From: Ignavibacteriales bacterium | GTDB taxonomy: Bacteria > Bacteroidota > Ignavibacteria > Ignavibacteriales > Ignavibacteriaceae | DNA: 64,000 bases | Reading direction: 5' to 3' | Assembly: GCA_016714125.1 (NCBI GenBank) | Contig: JADJNX010000020.1 | Location: forward strand, 62,001-126,000 | In this document: positions 38,303-46,781 of the stretch, in pieces | Position numbering within the stretch: the stretch's first letter is position 1 | How the letters are laid out: each line of letters begins with the position of its first letter | The notes under the pieces: generated by a model | The model's input: the letters and a program-made list of their open reading frames with translations, nothing else | Databases searched by the model: none | What the model was told of the DNA's origin: nothing | Program-made: the position numbers and the translations under genes

Positions 38303-38974
38303 ATGAAAAAGATATATACATTTCTTTTCATATTGTCGTTTGTCCCGTTGACTTTTGGTCAGCTCATTCCAAAGTTTGGACTTGGAATTAATGGTGGTGT
38401 TGCCCTTCCTCAAGGAGATATGGGAGACCTTTACAAGACCGGTATTGGTGGCAGTTTAACGGTTATCTTGCCTATCCCGGGTCCTTTCGAGGTTTCTGCT
38501 TCAGTTGGTATGTACAGCTTTAAGTTCAATAATGACTATATCAATAAACTGTTCCAGGAGAGTACAGGGACAAACCCTAATCTGAACCTTGATATTCCTT
38601 TAAGTATTGTTCCACTCACTGCGAATGCCAGATATTATTTTACTCCTGCTTTGGTTCGTCCTTATGGTGAATTAAATTTGGGACTCTCTTTGGCTACCGT
38701 TAAAGCAACTCTTCCTGATCCCTTACCAGGGAACCCATACAATACTAAAACCACTGAATCATCAGAAACCAAACAGTATATTGGAATAGGTGTTGGAGTC
38801 GTTGTTGGAATAGGTATTGTTGCAGATATCGACATAAATGCAAGGTATGCTCTATTGGGACAGGAATTTTCTCAGCAAAAAGTGACTGTTTCGGGAAACG
38901 GTACTACTTTTGAAGAGTCGAAATCAAGTGGTTCATATCTTGGTTTAAGTGCCGGTCTAAGAATTAAATTATAA
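38303..38974 (+). CDS. Outer-membrane beta-barrel protein
   Basis: 223 residues with signal peptide MKKIYTFLFILSFVPLTFGQ. The mature part shows alternating hydrophobic strands and Gly-rich turns (GLGINGGVALPQGDMGD, IGIGVGVVVGIGIVADIDI) and ends with an amphipathic strand, SGSYLGLSAGLRIKL, as expected for an OmpA/OprF-like or porin-fold 8-strand barrel. ARYYFTPALVRPYGELNLG in the middle supports the fold. The role is unknown. AAGGAG precedes the ATG by a good distance, one of the clearer ribosome sites here. Confidence 0.82.
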   Translation: MKKIYTFLFILSFVPLTFGQLIPKFGLGINGGVALPQGDMGDLYKTGIGGSLTVILPIPGPFEVSASVGMYSFKFNNDYINKLFQESTGTNPNLNLDIPLSIVPLTANARYYFTPALVRPYGELNLGLSLATVKATLPDPLPGNPYNTKTTESSETKQYIGIGVGVVVGIGIVADIDINARYALLGQEFSQQKVTVSGNGTTFEESKSSGSYLGLSAGLRIKL

Positions 38975-38979
38975 AAAAA

Positions 38980-39018
38980 ATCCCGGTATTCCTCCCGAAA
39001 GGGAGGAATACCCGGGAT
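38980..39018. terminator. Strong hairpin between convergent genes
   Basis: TCCCGG-TATTCCTCCC (38981-38996) pairs with GGGAGGAATACCCGGGA (39001-39017), with one bulged G and a GAAA loop. A-run upstream, so it works best as a terminator for the minus-strand cytochrome, and it also follows the + strand barrel gene. Confidence 0.75.
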
Positions 39019-39041
39019 GAGCTGTTATATACTTCCCAAGT

Positions 39042-40448
39042 TTACTTGAGGAGAACCATTTTTTGAGTACTGATGTACTTTCCGCTTGATAATCTGGCAA
39101 AATAAACACCACTTGCAAGTTTCGAACCATCGAAGTTGAAAGTATAGAGGCCGGTATTCATCTTCCCATTTACCAAAGTCTGAACAAGTTTCCCATTACT
39201 ATCGAATACATGGAGAGTAACTTCTCCATCATTAGGCAATGAGAATGAAATTGTAGTTGTTGGGTTAAATGGATTGGGATAATTCTGTTCCAGTTTGAAC
39301 TCAAATTGCGAGGTATTAAACTCCTCGATAGAAGTTGGTACCATTCCAAGTTTTGTCATCTGTGATGCAGTTAAAGGATTGGTGTACATCATATTTGAGC
39401 CGTCAGGAGTATCCTCTCCAATAAGTCCCCAGTTTTTAGATGGAGCTACAGGATCGCCGGTGTTTCCAAGATAGGTAATGAAGTCCATTTTGAATGTCTG
39501 CATGTAGTTATTTGGGATCGGTATAACACCTTTAAGGTTTGTAACAGTGCTATCGGCAGGATTAAAAGTTACAAACTTTATCTTTCCTGTGTTGTTAAAT
39601 TCAGTGATTGCCGGAATGGTACCGCCGAAGTTGGCATGGCAATCAGTACAGGTTCTTGCACCGGTTTTCACGATTGTATGTGCGGAATAAACACCTATAG
39701 CAACAAAAGATTTATTTGCCTGGTATGTAAGACTTTGCATCGATCCAACACCAACTTTACCATCTTTAACACGATTTACCAGGAAAACAAAGTCTTTTAA
39801 CTGAGCGCGGGCTCTTTTTAAGTGGTGTTCAACTTGTGAGTCAAAATGGCAATTGTAGCATGTGATAGCAGTTTTCGCATGACAGGAACTGCAATGTAAA
39901 GCTCCATTATGTGGGTCGTAAGCTGCATGTCCTGCAGGAAGTGTAGGATGACAACCGGCATCAGAACAATCAGTTTTGATTGCTCCGGGTTGCAACATCG
40001 AATTATATGATGTGCCGTCTCCGTGCATATCCTGTGTCCCATGACAATCCCAGCATTTCATCCCGGCAGTTCTGTGAACATCGGAGTATCCCATTGTAAT
40101 TTCAGTACTCTGGCGTGTATGGCAACCACGGCATTGAGATTCTTTGATGGAATCGGGATTAAAAAAACTGTTGGTGGGGTGACAATCCACGCAGGATGGA
40201 TCGTAAGTGCCTGTATAAGCAACGCCATCGGCATTAGTTGTGCCATGGCATCCTTCACATTCAAGATTCGGGTGAGTATTTGGCACGCCCGTCAATCCTT
40301 CAAAACCTCCATTAACAGCAGAATACCAGAAGTATTTACCCGCACGGGTTTTATGAAGTGAAGTGCCAAAGTTGGCTGGCTGTGAGAAGCCATCGACAAC
40401 AAGAAACAGTAATAAAGCTACCGAGAATAAAGCAGTAGTAGTTTTCAT
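39042..40448 (-). CDS. Octaheme c-type cytochrome with T9SS sorting domain
   Basis: 468 residues. The signal peptide (TTALFSVALLLFLVVDGFSQ) is followed by eight heme-binding motifs in order: CEGCH, CVDCH, CRGCH, CWDCH, CSDAGCH (a C-x4-CH variant), CSSCH, CYNCH and CTDCH. Extra His residues that can serve as distal ligands are frequent (HRTAGMKC, HGDG, HNGALHC, HHLKRAR). The last ~85 residues are a type A T9SS domain (NYPNPFNPTTTISFSLP ... TQKMVLLK). It should be exported across the outer membrane and surface-attached, making it a candidate extracellular electron-transfer protein. Its ATG overlaps the stop of the upstream small gene (ATGA). The unit follows a sigma-54 promoter. Confidence 0.92.
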   Translation of the reverse strand: MKTTTALFSVALLLFLVVDGFSQPANFGTSLHKTRAGKYFWYSAVNGGFEGLTGVPNTHPNLECEGCHGTTNADGVAYTGTYDPSCVDCHPTNSFFNPDSIKESQCRGCHTRQSTEITMGYSDVHRTAGMKCWDCHGTQDMHGDGTSYNSMLQPGAIKTDCSDAGCHPTLPAGHAAYDPHNGALHCSSCHAKTAITCYNCHFDSQVEHHLKRARAQLKDFVFLVNRVKDGKVGVGSMQSLTYQANKSFVAIGVYSAHTIVKTGARTCTDCHANFGGTIPAITEFNNTGKIKFVTFNPADSTVTNLKGVIPIPNNYMQTFKMDFITYLGNTGDPVAPSKNWGLIGEDTPDGSNMMYTNPLTASQMTKLGMVPTSIEEFNTSQFEFKLEQNYPNPFNPTTTISFSLPNDGEVTLHVFDSNGKLVQTLVNGKMNTGLYTFNFDGSKLASGVYFARLSSGKYISTQKMVLLK

Positions 40449-40912
40449 AGAGATCTCTCCAGTGAGTTGATCGTTAAGTTATTGTTTATATAGTTATGCA
40501 TTAGTTTACTAAATTCCTGAATATCGGAAGTTGAATAGTCTGGTGTCAGCATATCGAGGTAGTATAAAGATTTATCGATGCTGCAATAGAGCCAGAGAAT
40601 TGACATTGAAAGGATTGTAGAGTTATTTTCGGATGAAAATCCCGGTTGAGCTTCGAGATGGCAAATCAAATCACGGCAAGGACAATCTTCGTCTTCAACA
40701 TCTGTTTTGATAATAAAATCGGGGATTTCTCTTAGAATGGTAAGCAGGTAATGAAGTGCTGAATGCGGGTCTCCCAGAAATATTTCGCACAGGATCAATT
40801 TTTTTATTACTCGCATTTCAGAACGCAACGGTTCGGGGAGGGCGAGAAAAGTCGTCTTCGCACTTTCGTAATTTCTAACTAAAAAATAGTTGTTTCCTAA
40901 CATCTCTGACAT
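40445..40912 (-). CDS. TPR-like hypothetical protein preceding the octaheme cytochrome
   Basis: 155 residues, no signal peptide and no clear transmembrane segment. The N-terminal half looks like a pair of TPR-like helices (NYFLVRNYESAKTTFLALP, IFLGDPHSALHYLLTIL). A central CPCRDLICHLE segment has three closely spaced cysteines and could bind a metal. The family is not recognised. Four-base overlap with the cytochrome gene implies translational coupling. It is the first gene behind the sigma-54 promoter; the predicted transcript start falls almost on the annotated ATG, so the true start may be one of the later Met codons. Confidence 0.6.
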   Translation of the reverse strand: MSEMLGNNYFLVRNYESAKTTFLALPEPLRSEMRVIKKLILCEIFLGDPHSALHYLLTILREIPDFIIKTDVEDEDCPCRDLICHLEAQPGFSSENNSTILSMSILWLYCSIDKSLYYLDMLTPDYSTSDIQEFSKLMHNYINNNLTINSLERSL

Positions 40913-40920
40913 AATTCATT

Positions 40921-40942
40921 ATATGCAAAAACCTTGCCGAAG
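40921..40942 (-). promoter_or_regulatory. Sigma-54 (-24/-12) promoter
   Basis: Read on the minus strand: TTCGGCAAGGTTTTTGCATA. GG and GC are separated by exactly 10 bases and the TTGCA half is perfect, as required for RpoN promoters. It faces the TPR-like/octaheme cytochrome genes, and enhancer palindromes and a sigma-54 activator gene lie directly upstream. Confidence 0.8.
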
Positions 40943-40981
40943 GAAAAACAGCTAATTTATTCAAAAAACGGGGTTTATAGT

Positions 40982-41097
40982 TGGAACAAAATGAAACAAA
41001 ATGTTCCAAAACTAACAATGGTGGGAGTTAACTAATTAAAATATAATAAGTTAGAGATATAAGAACAAAATGTTCCAAAAATGAAACATTTTATTCC
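40982..41097. promoter_or_regulatory. Enhancer-like palindrome array (GGAACAAAATGTTCC family)
   Basis: Related 15-bp sites at 40983-40997, 40993-41007, 41062-41076 and 41083-41097. The outer arms TGGAACA / TGTTCCA (40982-41008) and GAACA / TGTTC (41063-41075) are perfect inverted repeats. Sites one and two are one helical turn apart; sites three and four are two turns apart. They sit about 45-160 bp upstream of the -24/-12 promoter, the usual place for activator binding, and the last one overlaps the 3' end of the activator gene. Confidence 0.75.
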
Positions 41098-42425
41098 GAG
41101 AGGATATCAAGTTCTTTCATTTTGCGCCAGAGAGTGGTTCTTCCAATTCCAAGTTCGGATGCAACTTTCCCTTTATTCCAGTGATGTTTTTCAAGCATAG
41201 AGATTATTGTGTTTCTTTCGCCTGAATTAGAGAGGAGGTTTTTGAAAAATCTCTCGTGAACCCTTGGCGAGAATGAACTAACACTTCTTATGCTCTCGGG
41301 AATTTTGGAGGCAGTGATTTTATTCTCTCTTTGAGATCTGACAAAAAGATATTCCATTATATTTTCAAGTTCTCTGATGTTCCCGGGCCAACCGTATCGC
41401 ATCAGGATATCAAGAGATTCGTCGTCAATTGTTTTTTCACCGGAGTTAAAAATTTTAGCAAATTTTTTGAGAAAGTGATAAACGAGCAGTGGGATATCAT
41501 CGGTTCTGTCTCTGAGTGGTGGAACAACTATCGGGATTACGTTTAATCTATAAAAGAGATCTTCTCTTAGATTTCCTGACTTCAGGGCCTTTTCGATGTT
41601 GATATTTGTAGCAGCAATTATTCTGACATCCACCTTCCGAGTAACTGATTCCCCAAGTCTTTCGAATGTGCCCTCCTGCAAAACTCTTAGAAGTTTAATC
41701 TGCAGAGTTATAGGAATTTCTGCAATCTCATCGAGGAAAAGAGTGCCACTATCGGCAATCTCAAACCTTCCAAGCCTGTCACGATGTGCATCGGTGTAGG
41801 CACCTTTAACATGCCCAAAAAGCTCACTTGCAAGGAGATTATCATGGAAAACCGAGCAAGAAACTTTAAGATATGGTTTAAACCTTCTTTCTGAAAGGAG
41901 TTGAATGGCATTTGCAACCATTTCTTTACCGGTTCCCGACTCTCCACGGATGAATACGGGTGCATCACTGCCGGCAACATCCTCAATTAGAGAAAAAATC
42001 TCCCGCATTGGTTGAGATTTTCCAACGATACCATGGAAATCGGTACCATCCACCAATTCCCGTTGAAGTTTTTCAATTTCTGAAACAGGTGTTACTGATA
42101 TTATCCCTCCATCAGGTTCACCATCTTCATTTTTAAGAAGAGAGGCTGACATTTTAACCTGTTTGAGTTCACCATTTCTGGCACAAATATCGGAATAATA
42201 GTCAGTTATTTTCTTTTTAGTCTCAAGCACCATAAGCAGAGGACACTGTGTACAACAATTGGAAGGTTTAAATACCCGTTTGCAAATTTTATCGAGTACT
42301 TCATCTCTTGAGTAACCTGTTAGTTCGGAAGCTGCATCATTAAAATATTTAATTCTAAGGTTTTTGTCAACGGTAAAAACAGCTTCGCTAATCGAGTTGA
42401 GAATCTGATCTCTTAAATGATCCAT
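41091..42425 (-). CDS. PAS-domain sigma-54-dependent activator (NtrC/Fis family)
   Basis: 444 residues. An N-terminal PAS domain (1-125) carries a cysteine cluster (Cys 48, 57, 58, 61 and 81), suggesting an Fe-S or redox-active site. The AAA+ domain has Walker A GESGTGKE, Walker B GTLFLDEI, and an L1 loop GAYTDA in place of the usual GAFTGA. The Arg finger region is FYRLNVIPI. A Fis-type HTH ends the protein (GKVASELGIGRTTLWRKMKE). There is no receiver domain, so it responds to its own PAS ligand or to protein contact with the kinase encoded 2 bp upstream. It is the obvious activator for the adjacent sigma-54 promoter. Confidence 0.92.
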   Translation of the reverse strand: MDHLRDQILNSISEAVFTVDKNLRIKYFNDAASELTGYSRDEVLDKICKRVFKPSNCCTQCPLLMVLETKKKITDYYSDICARNGELKQVKMSASLLKNEDGEPDGGIISVTPVSEIEKLQRELVDGTDFHGIVGKSQPMREIFSLIEDVAGSDAPVFIRGESGTGKEMVANAIQLLSERRFKPYLKVSCSVFHDNLLASELFGHVKGAYTDAHRDRLGRFEIADSGTLFLDEIAEIPITLQIKLLRVLQEGTFERLGESVTRKVDVRIIAATNINIEKALKSGNLREDLFYRLNVIPIVVPPLRDRTDDIPLLVYHFLKKFAKIFNSGEKTIDDESLDILMRYGWPGNIRELENIMEYLFVRSQRENKITASKIPESIRSVSSFSPRVHERFFKNLLSNSGERNTIISMLEKHHWNKGKVASELGIGRTTLWRKMKELDILSE

Positions 42426-42427
42426 GG

Positions 42428-45400
42428 TTATGTATTTAAACTTCTGATATTAAAAATTGTTTTAACTGAGTTTTGGATTGCATCTTTAAATTTTTGCAAG
42501 ATGACAGGTTTATTAAAAAGTTCTTCCACACCGGCTTCTTTGTAAGCCAGTTGTTCACTTTTCCCAAGATTATTCCCCAGAATAATCACCGGGATTTTTG
42601 CTCTGTCAGGCATTGCTTGAACCTTTTTTATTAAGTCAAGACCTGTGCCATCGGTGAAAGCATGTCCACTGATGATAACCGCCGGTACACTCACCTGTAT
42701 CTCGGCAACTGCACTTGCTATATCCTTAAATTGTTCAATTTCATAACCTCGGGCAAGGTTCCCAATAATTTTTGTGTATAATACCCTGTCTGTAGGGCTG
42801 CTTTCAACAAGAATAATTTTTGAGGATGCTGCCGGGATTGTAAAAATAAAACTGGTTCCTACCCCTGGAGTACTCTCGAGGTCTATGGTCCCGCCATGTT
42901 TTTCCAGAATTTCTTTGACAAGGCTCAGCCCGAGTCCTGTACCTTTTTCACCCGCAGTTCCAACGGTAGTAAATTTGGTATCAACCTTAAAGACTTTTGG
43001 AATATCCTCAGACCTGATGCCAACACCTGAATCTTTCACAAACACTTCAAGAAATCTGCCACTTACCCTTCCGGTAATGCCTGCTGAAATTCTACCCCCT
43101 GCTGGAGTGAATTTGATGGCATTTGAGAAAAGATTGTTGAACACCTGCAAAATGAGGTTCTGATCGACAAAAACAGTTATATCCTCGGGGACATCATTTA
43201 TCAGGGTAATTGACTTTTGAAGTGCAGTTCCCGAGACCGCCGAAAATGATTTACTGACAATAAGATTCAGATTTTGTTTCACGGGTTCAAATTTCATTCT
43301 TCCGGTTTGCAGTCTTGTCCAATCGAGCAGAGAATTTACAAGCCCAAGCATAATTTTGGTTGAATCCTGAATATAGGAGACATATTTTTTCATCTCATCA
43401 GGATTCAAATCCTCAGACAGAAGAAAATCGGTAAACCCAAGGATAGAACTAAAAGGAGTTCTCATGTCGTGAGAGATAATCGAAATGAAACGGTCTTTGG
43501 CTTCATTCAAACTTTTGAGATTTTCAGTTGATAATCTGATCTCCTGTTCAGCTTGTTTCTGTTTCGTGATGTCAGAAACCAGACCAAACATCTTAATTAT
43601 TTTGTCACCATCCCTGACAAGTGTGATTTTATTCCTAATCCATATTGCAAGACCATTTCTTGTTAGAATCCTTACTTCAATGGAACCACTGTTTTTATAT
43701 TTGTTTCTGAAGAGATTTTTAAGGTCTTCAAAATATTGTTGAAGATCTTCAGGATGGATAATTCTGAACCAGAATTGATTATTTCCGATAAAATCTTTTA
43801 TTTTATAACCGGTCATAGCCACATAGGAAGCTGTAACAAATACGGGTTGCAAGACACCATCAACTTGTTCAGAGACCCACAGAAAATCGTCGATATTTTC
43901 AGCAATACTTCTGTATTTTGCTTCGGAGTCTTCGATTAATTTTTGAGAGATTCTTATTTGAGTGATATCTCTAACTATCAGAACCTTAAAAGTTTTGTTG
44001 TTAAATTCAAAAGAGGCAGTTGATACTTCAGCAAGAAATTTTGTTGAATCATTTTTTAAGCCGTAAAACTCTTTGCTCAAGTCCCCGGAGGAGAAATCGT
44101 CGTCCGTTAATATTCCATCTCCTGCGGAGAAGAAGTTTGAGATGGATCTGCCGACGATCTCAAGTTCTGAATTATAGCCAAAAATCCTGACAAAGCTATT
44201 GTTTACAAATATTACTTCTTCCCCTGTTTCAACTGCGATACCGTCATTTGAAGTTTCAAAGATCGACTGCATAAGAAGAATATCCTGGGCTGCTTTTTCC
44301 TCTGCTGAAATATCCCTGATCAGACAACCAAAAGAGTCGAATACCCCCCCCTTTATGGTGTTATAAACGAATATCACCTCACCCGTAAAAGACTTCCCTA
44401 AACCCGATTTAACAGGAAGTATTTTTTTAACCTTGCCATTTTTGATGATTTCATCCAGATCAAACTCTTTTTCATCGAAGATGTCAAATAAAGTAATGTC
44501 AGTTCTACCCGGGTCATAACCCAAAGCTGAGTAAAATTTGAGATTCCCTTTGTTGATTCTGCCTTCAGAGTCAAAAGTACACATCAGATCTTCAGTGGAG
44601 TTCAACATCTCGGTTATCTGTCTGAAAGAGAGATCAAGTTCGGAAAATTTCTTCTCTTCTTCCTTTATATCCCTGCAAATCACTACCGATTTGCCACCAG
44701 AATCGGGACTCTTTTTTACGATTCTAAATTCCCCAAACCCTTTTTCCTCTTTTAAGAGATATTCCGATTTGAAATAATTTTGATTGTCGTTTAAATTGAA
44801 TGAGGGGATAATATGAGTTACAGATTTGCCAAATACATCTATCTTTTTAATCCCAAAAAATGATTCCGCTCCTTTGCTCCAGTTTGTGATATTGCCTGAT
44901 CTGTCAATTGAAAAAAGGGCGAGTCCACCTTCATCAGCAAGCGATGCAAAGTCTTCAAGTTCTGCTATCTGATTCTTAAGAGCTTTTGTTTCAGTAATCC
45001 GGGGGGTAATATCCTCTATAATAAAAAGGTAAAATATTTTATTTGTATGGTCTTCAAATGGTGTAATTCGAACTATCAGATGGAAAGTTTCATCACCTGT
45101 TTTATGGGAAATCGGGTGTTTTACGCCATACTCGACATTTTTAAGGATTTTTTTATCGAGATTTCCCAAGAGTAAAAATATGTTGTATTTCAGGATATCC
45201 TTCTCACCGGGGAAGATGGTATTCATCTGTCTGCCGCCGTAGAATGTGATTTCCCCTTTTCCTGTAGTTACAAAAACGGAGTCAAAAGTGGATGCCAGAA
45301 TATCTCCGGAGCGATCCAACGGGATGGAGGAGCGCATTTTTATTTCGGGGATAGAGCGAAGGTCTTCAACAACAATGATCCCTCCGGTGAATTTGTCACC

Positions 45401-45745
45401 ATCAAAAACAGGGATGGCTTTTGCAACTATACTCATGTCACCGTTTTTCGAAAAGATTCTTTTTATCTCTTTTTCGAAGGGTTGTCCTTGAAGAATTAGA
45501 TTAAACTCTTGTTTTAGATCGATATTCGGGAAGAGAGAAATATCTGACAAATTTGTTCCAACAAACTCTTCAGGAATTTCAGTGTTAATCACACCCATTC
45601 TTAAAAGGGCGGGATTAACATATTTGACCGAGAGGTTATTATCAAAAATTAATATCCCAACCGGAAGGAGACCAACCGGAAAATTTTCCTGGGATAAAAT
45701 GGTATTTTTTTTCTTTGCCATATTCGCTGAGATGTTGATCTGCAA
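42428..45745 (-). CDS. Multi-PAS histidine kinase with degenerate receiver
   Basis: 1105 residues (or 1097 from the ATG at 45721). Several PAS/PAC modules in tandem occupy the first ~735 residues, the later ones including AKYRSIAENIDDFLWVSEQ and KQKQAEQEI-type linkers. The DHp has ISHDMRTPFSSILGF (His near 757); the ATPase domain keeps NNLFSNAIKF, DSGVGI and KGTGLGLSLV. The C-terminal receiver-like domain reads ILVESSPTD and AVIISGHAFTD, so the acidic pair and phospho-Asp are not conserved, while NKPVI retains the Lys. No transmembrane helix is visible. It precedes the sigma-54 activator by 2 bp, so both are almost surely one transcript and one pathway. Confidence 0.88.
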   Translation of the reverse strand: MQINISANMAKKKNTILSQENFPVGLLPVGILIFDNNLSVKYVNPALLRMGVINTEIPEEFVGTNLSDISLFPNIDLKQEFNLILQGQPFEKEIKRIFSKNGDMSIVAKAIPVFDGDKFTGGIIVVEDLRSIPEIKMRSSIPLDRSGDILASTFDSVFVTTGKGEITFYGGRQMNTIFPGEKDILKYNIFLLLGNLDKKILKNVEYGVKHPISHKTGDETFHLIVRITPFEDHTNKIFYLFIIEDITPRITETKALKNQIAELEDFASLADEGGLALFSIDRSGNITNWSKGAESFFGIKKIDVFGKSVTHIIPSFNLNDNQNYFKSEYLLKEEKGFGEFRIVKKSPDSGGKSVVICRDIKEEEKKFSELDLSFRQITEMLNSTEDLMCTFDSEGRINKGNLKFYSALGYDPGRTDITLFDIFDEKEFDLDEIIKNGKVKKILPVKSGLGKSFTGEVIFVYNTIKGGVFDSFGCLIRDISAEEKAAQDILLMQSIFETSNDGIAVETGEEVIFVNNSFVRIFGYNSELEIVGRSISNFFSAGDGILTDDDFSSGDLSKEFYGLKNDSTKFLAEVSTASFEFNNKTFKVLIVRDITQIRISQKLIEDSEAKYRSIAENIDDFLWVSEQVDGVLQPVFVTASYVAMTGYKIKDFIGNNQFWFRIIHPEDLQQYFEDLKNLFRNKYKNSGSIEVRILTRNGLAIWIRNKITLVRDGDKIIKMFGLVSDITKQKQAEQEIRLSTENLKSLNEAKDRFISIISHDMRTPFSSILGFTDFLLSEDLNPDEMKKYVSYIQDSTKIMLGLVNSLLDWTRLQTGRMKFEPVKQNLNLIVSKSFSAVSGTALQKSITLINDVPEDITVFVDQNLILQVFNNLFSNAIKFTPAGGRISAGITGRVSGRFLEVFVKDSGVGIRSEDIPKVFKVDTKFTTVGTAGEKGTGLGLSLVKEILEKHGGTIDLESTPGVGTSFIFTIPAASSKIILVESSPTDRVLYTKIIGNLARGYEIEQFKDIASAVAEIQVSVPAVIISGHAFTDGTGLDLIKKVQAMPDRAKIPVIILGNNLGKSEQLAYKEAGVEELFNKPVILQKFKDAIQNSVKTIFNIRSLNT

Positions 45746-45899
45746 TTTAAGATTTTAAGATGAATAATATGTCGGGAACTTTCCATAACTACGAAAAGTA
45801 TAAGAAATGAGAAAGTAGTTTACTATTTAACTTGCATATAATTAAATTGTGAATTATTTTGATGTTGCGAAAAACATTAATTAGGTAAGGAAGAACAAT

Positions 45900-46310
45900 A
45901 TGAAAAAGTTAGCATTATTTGCTGCTCTTATAATCCTTTTCTCGGCTGGTACAGCGGTAGCACAGAAAGCTCCAAAGGACGCCAAGATTAAAATGTGCGG
46001 AAGTTGTCATAAAGAAGGCAAAAATAAATTTGTTGAGTATAAAGCATGGCTTCAGACCAACCATGCCAAAGCTGGTGCTGCCTTAGACAAACCGGAAGCA
46101 AAAGAGATTGCTGCAACCAATAAAATTGCAAATCCAAAAGAATCTGAAACTTGTTTGTCATGCCATCAGGATAAGATGTCCAAGGTTGAAAATTTTGACC
46201 CCAAAGATATCGACTGCATGAGCTGCCACAATACTGAAAGCAAAACTCACGCAATTCCTGATAAGGTGACCCACCCGGTAGCTAAACCTAAGGGAGTTAC
46301 AACAGATTAA
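45900..46310 (+). CDS. Triheme cytochrome c
   Basis: 136 residues. A cleavable signal (MKKLALFAALIILFSAGTAVA) is followed by CGSCH, CLSCH and CMSCH. The segment EYKAWLQTNHAKAGAAL between hemes one and two recalls cytochrome c554-type proteins, with a His as likely distal ligand; more His residues occur near the end (THAIPDKVTH). It is a small periplasmic electron carrier, divergent from the multi-PAS kinase. It could pass electrons to the octaheme cytochrome, but this is inference from proximity only. AAGGAAG precedes the ATG. Confidence 0.88.
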   Translation: MKKLALFAALIILFSAGTAVAQKAPKDAKIKMCGSCHKEGKNKFVEYKAWLQTNHAKAGAALDKPEAKEIAATNKIANPKESETCLSCHQDKMSKVENFDPKDIDCMSCHNTESKTHAIPDKVTHPVAKPKGVTTD

Positions 46311-46334
46311 AAGTCTGAAAAATTAGTTGTAAAG

Positions 46335-46365
46335 AGGCTGTCTCAATAGGGGCAGCCTTTTTTTT
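46335..46365 (+). terminator. Intrinsic terminator (AGGCTGTC family)
   Basis: AGGCTG (46335-46340) pairs with CAGCCT (46353-46358), followed by a run of T's. It lies 25 bp after the triheme cytochrome. Confidence 0.8.
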
Positions 46366-46367
46366 GT

Positions 46368-46781
46368 TTAAATTGAATAGTATGAGATAATGTCGTCGGT
46401 AAGTTTTACAGGTCTGCCGGTTGAGGTTGAGATCAGGGTATATAAAAAATCGCCCTTTGCTACAATTTTCATGGTTTTTTGATTGTAGATTATAAAGTCA
46501 ACTACGCAACTTGAGCCTCCATAGGAGTGGATACCTGTTTCAACCAGTGCCACATCGCCCATCACAAGTGATCTTTTATACTCAATTGTAGTTTTAGAAA
46601 CCACCCATGTAAGACCACTTTTCACAAATTCGTCCATTGGAAACTTGTAACTGTTTTCCATCTGGTCATATCTTGCAGCAAGAACATAATCGAGATATTT
46701 AGTGAAGTGGACATGATTGTTCATATCGACATCGTCGGGTCGAACCCTTATTTCAGTGCGGAAACGGGAAAAAGGTTTTAT
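46368..46781 (-). CDS. Hot-dog acyl-CoA thioesterase (YbgC/FcbC-like), possible ATA start
   Basis: The first ATG is at 46724, but conserved family sequence extends upstream: RTEIRVRPDDVDMNNHVHF, containing the Asp and Asn-Asn-His of 4-hydroxybenzoyl-CoA-thioesterase-like enzymes. The frame is open back to an ATA at 46779-46781, which would give M-K-P-F-S-R-F-R and a normal ~137-residue length. This ATA overlaps the TAA stop of the preceding regulator gene, and GGAG lies about 8 bases before it. The start is therefore either a rare ATA or a miscalled ATG. The enzyme hydrolyses acyl-CoA or acyl-ACP thioesters in the cytoplasm; the substrate is unknown. Confidence 0.78.
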   Translation of the reverse strand: MKPFSRFRTEIRVRPDDVDMNNHVHFTKYLDYVLAARYDQMENSYKFPMDEFVKSGLTWVVSKTTIEYKRSLVMGDVALVETGIHSYGGSSCVVDFIIYNQKTMKIVAKGDFLYTLISTSTGRPVKLTDDIISYYSI

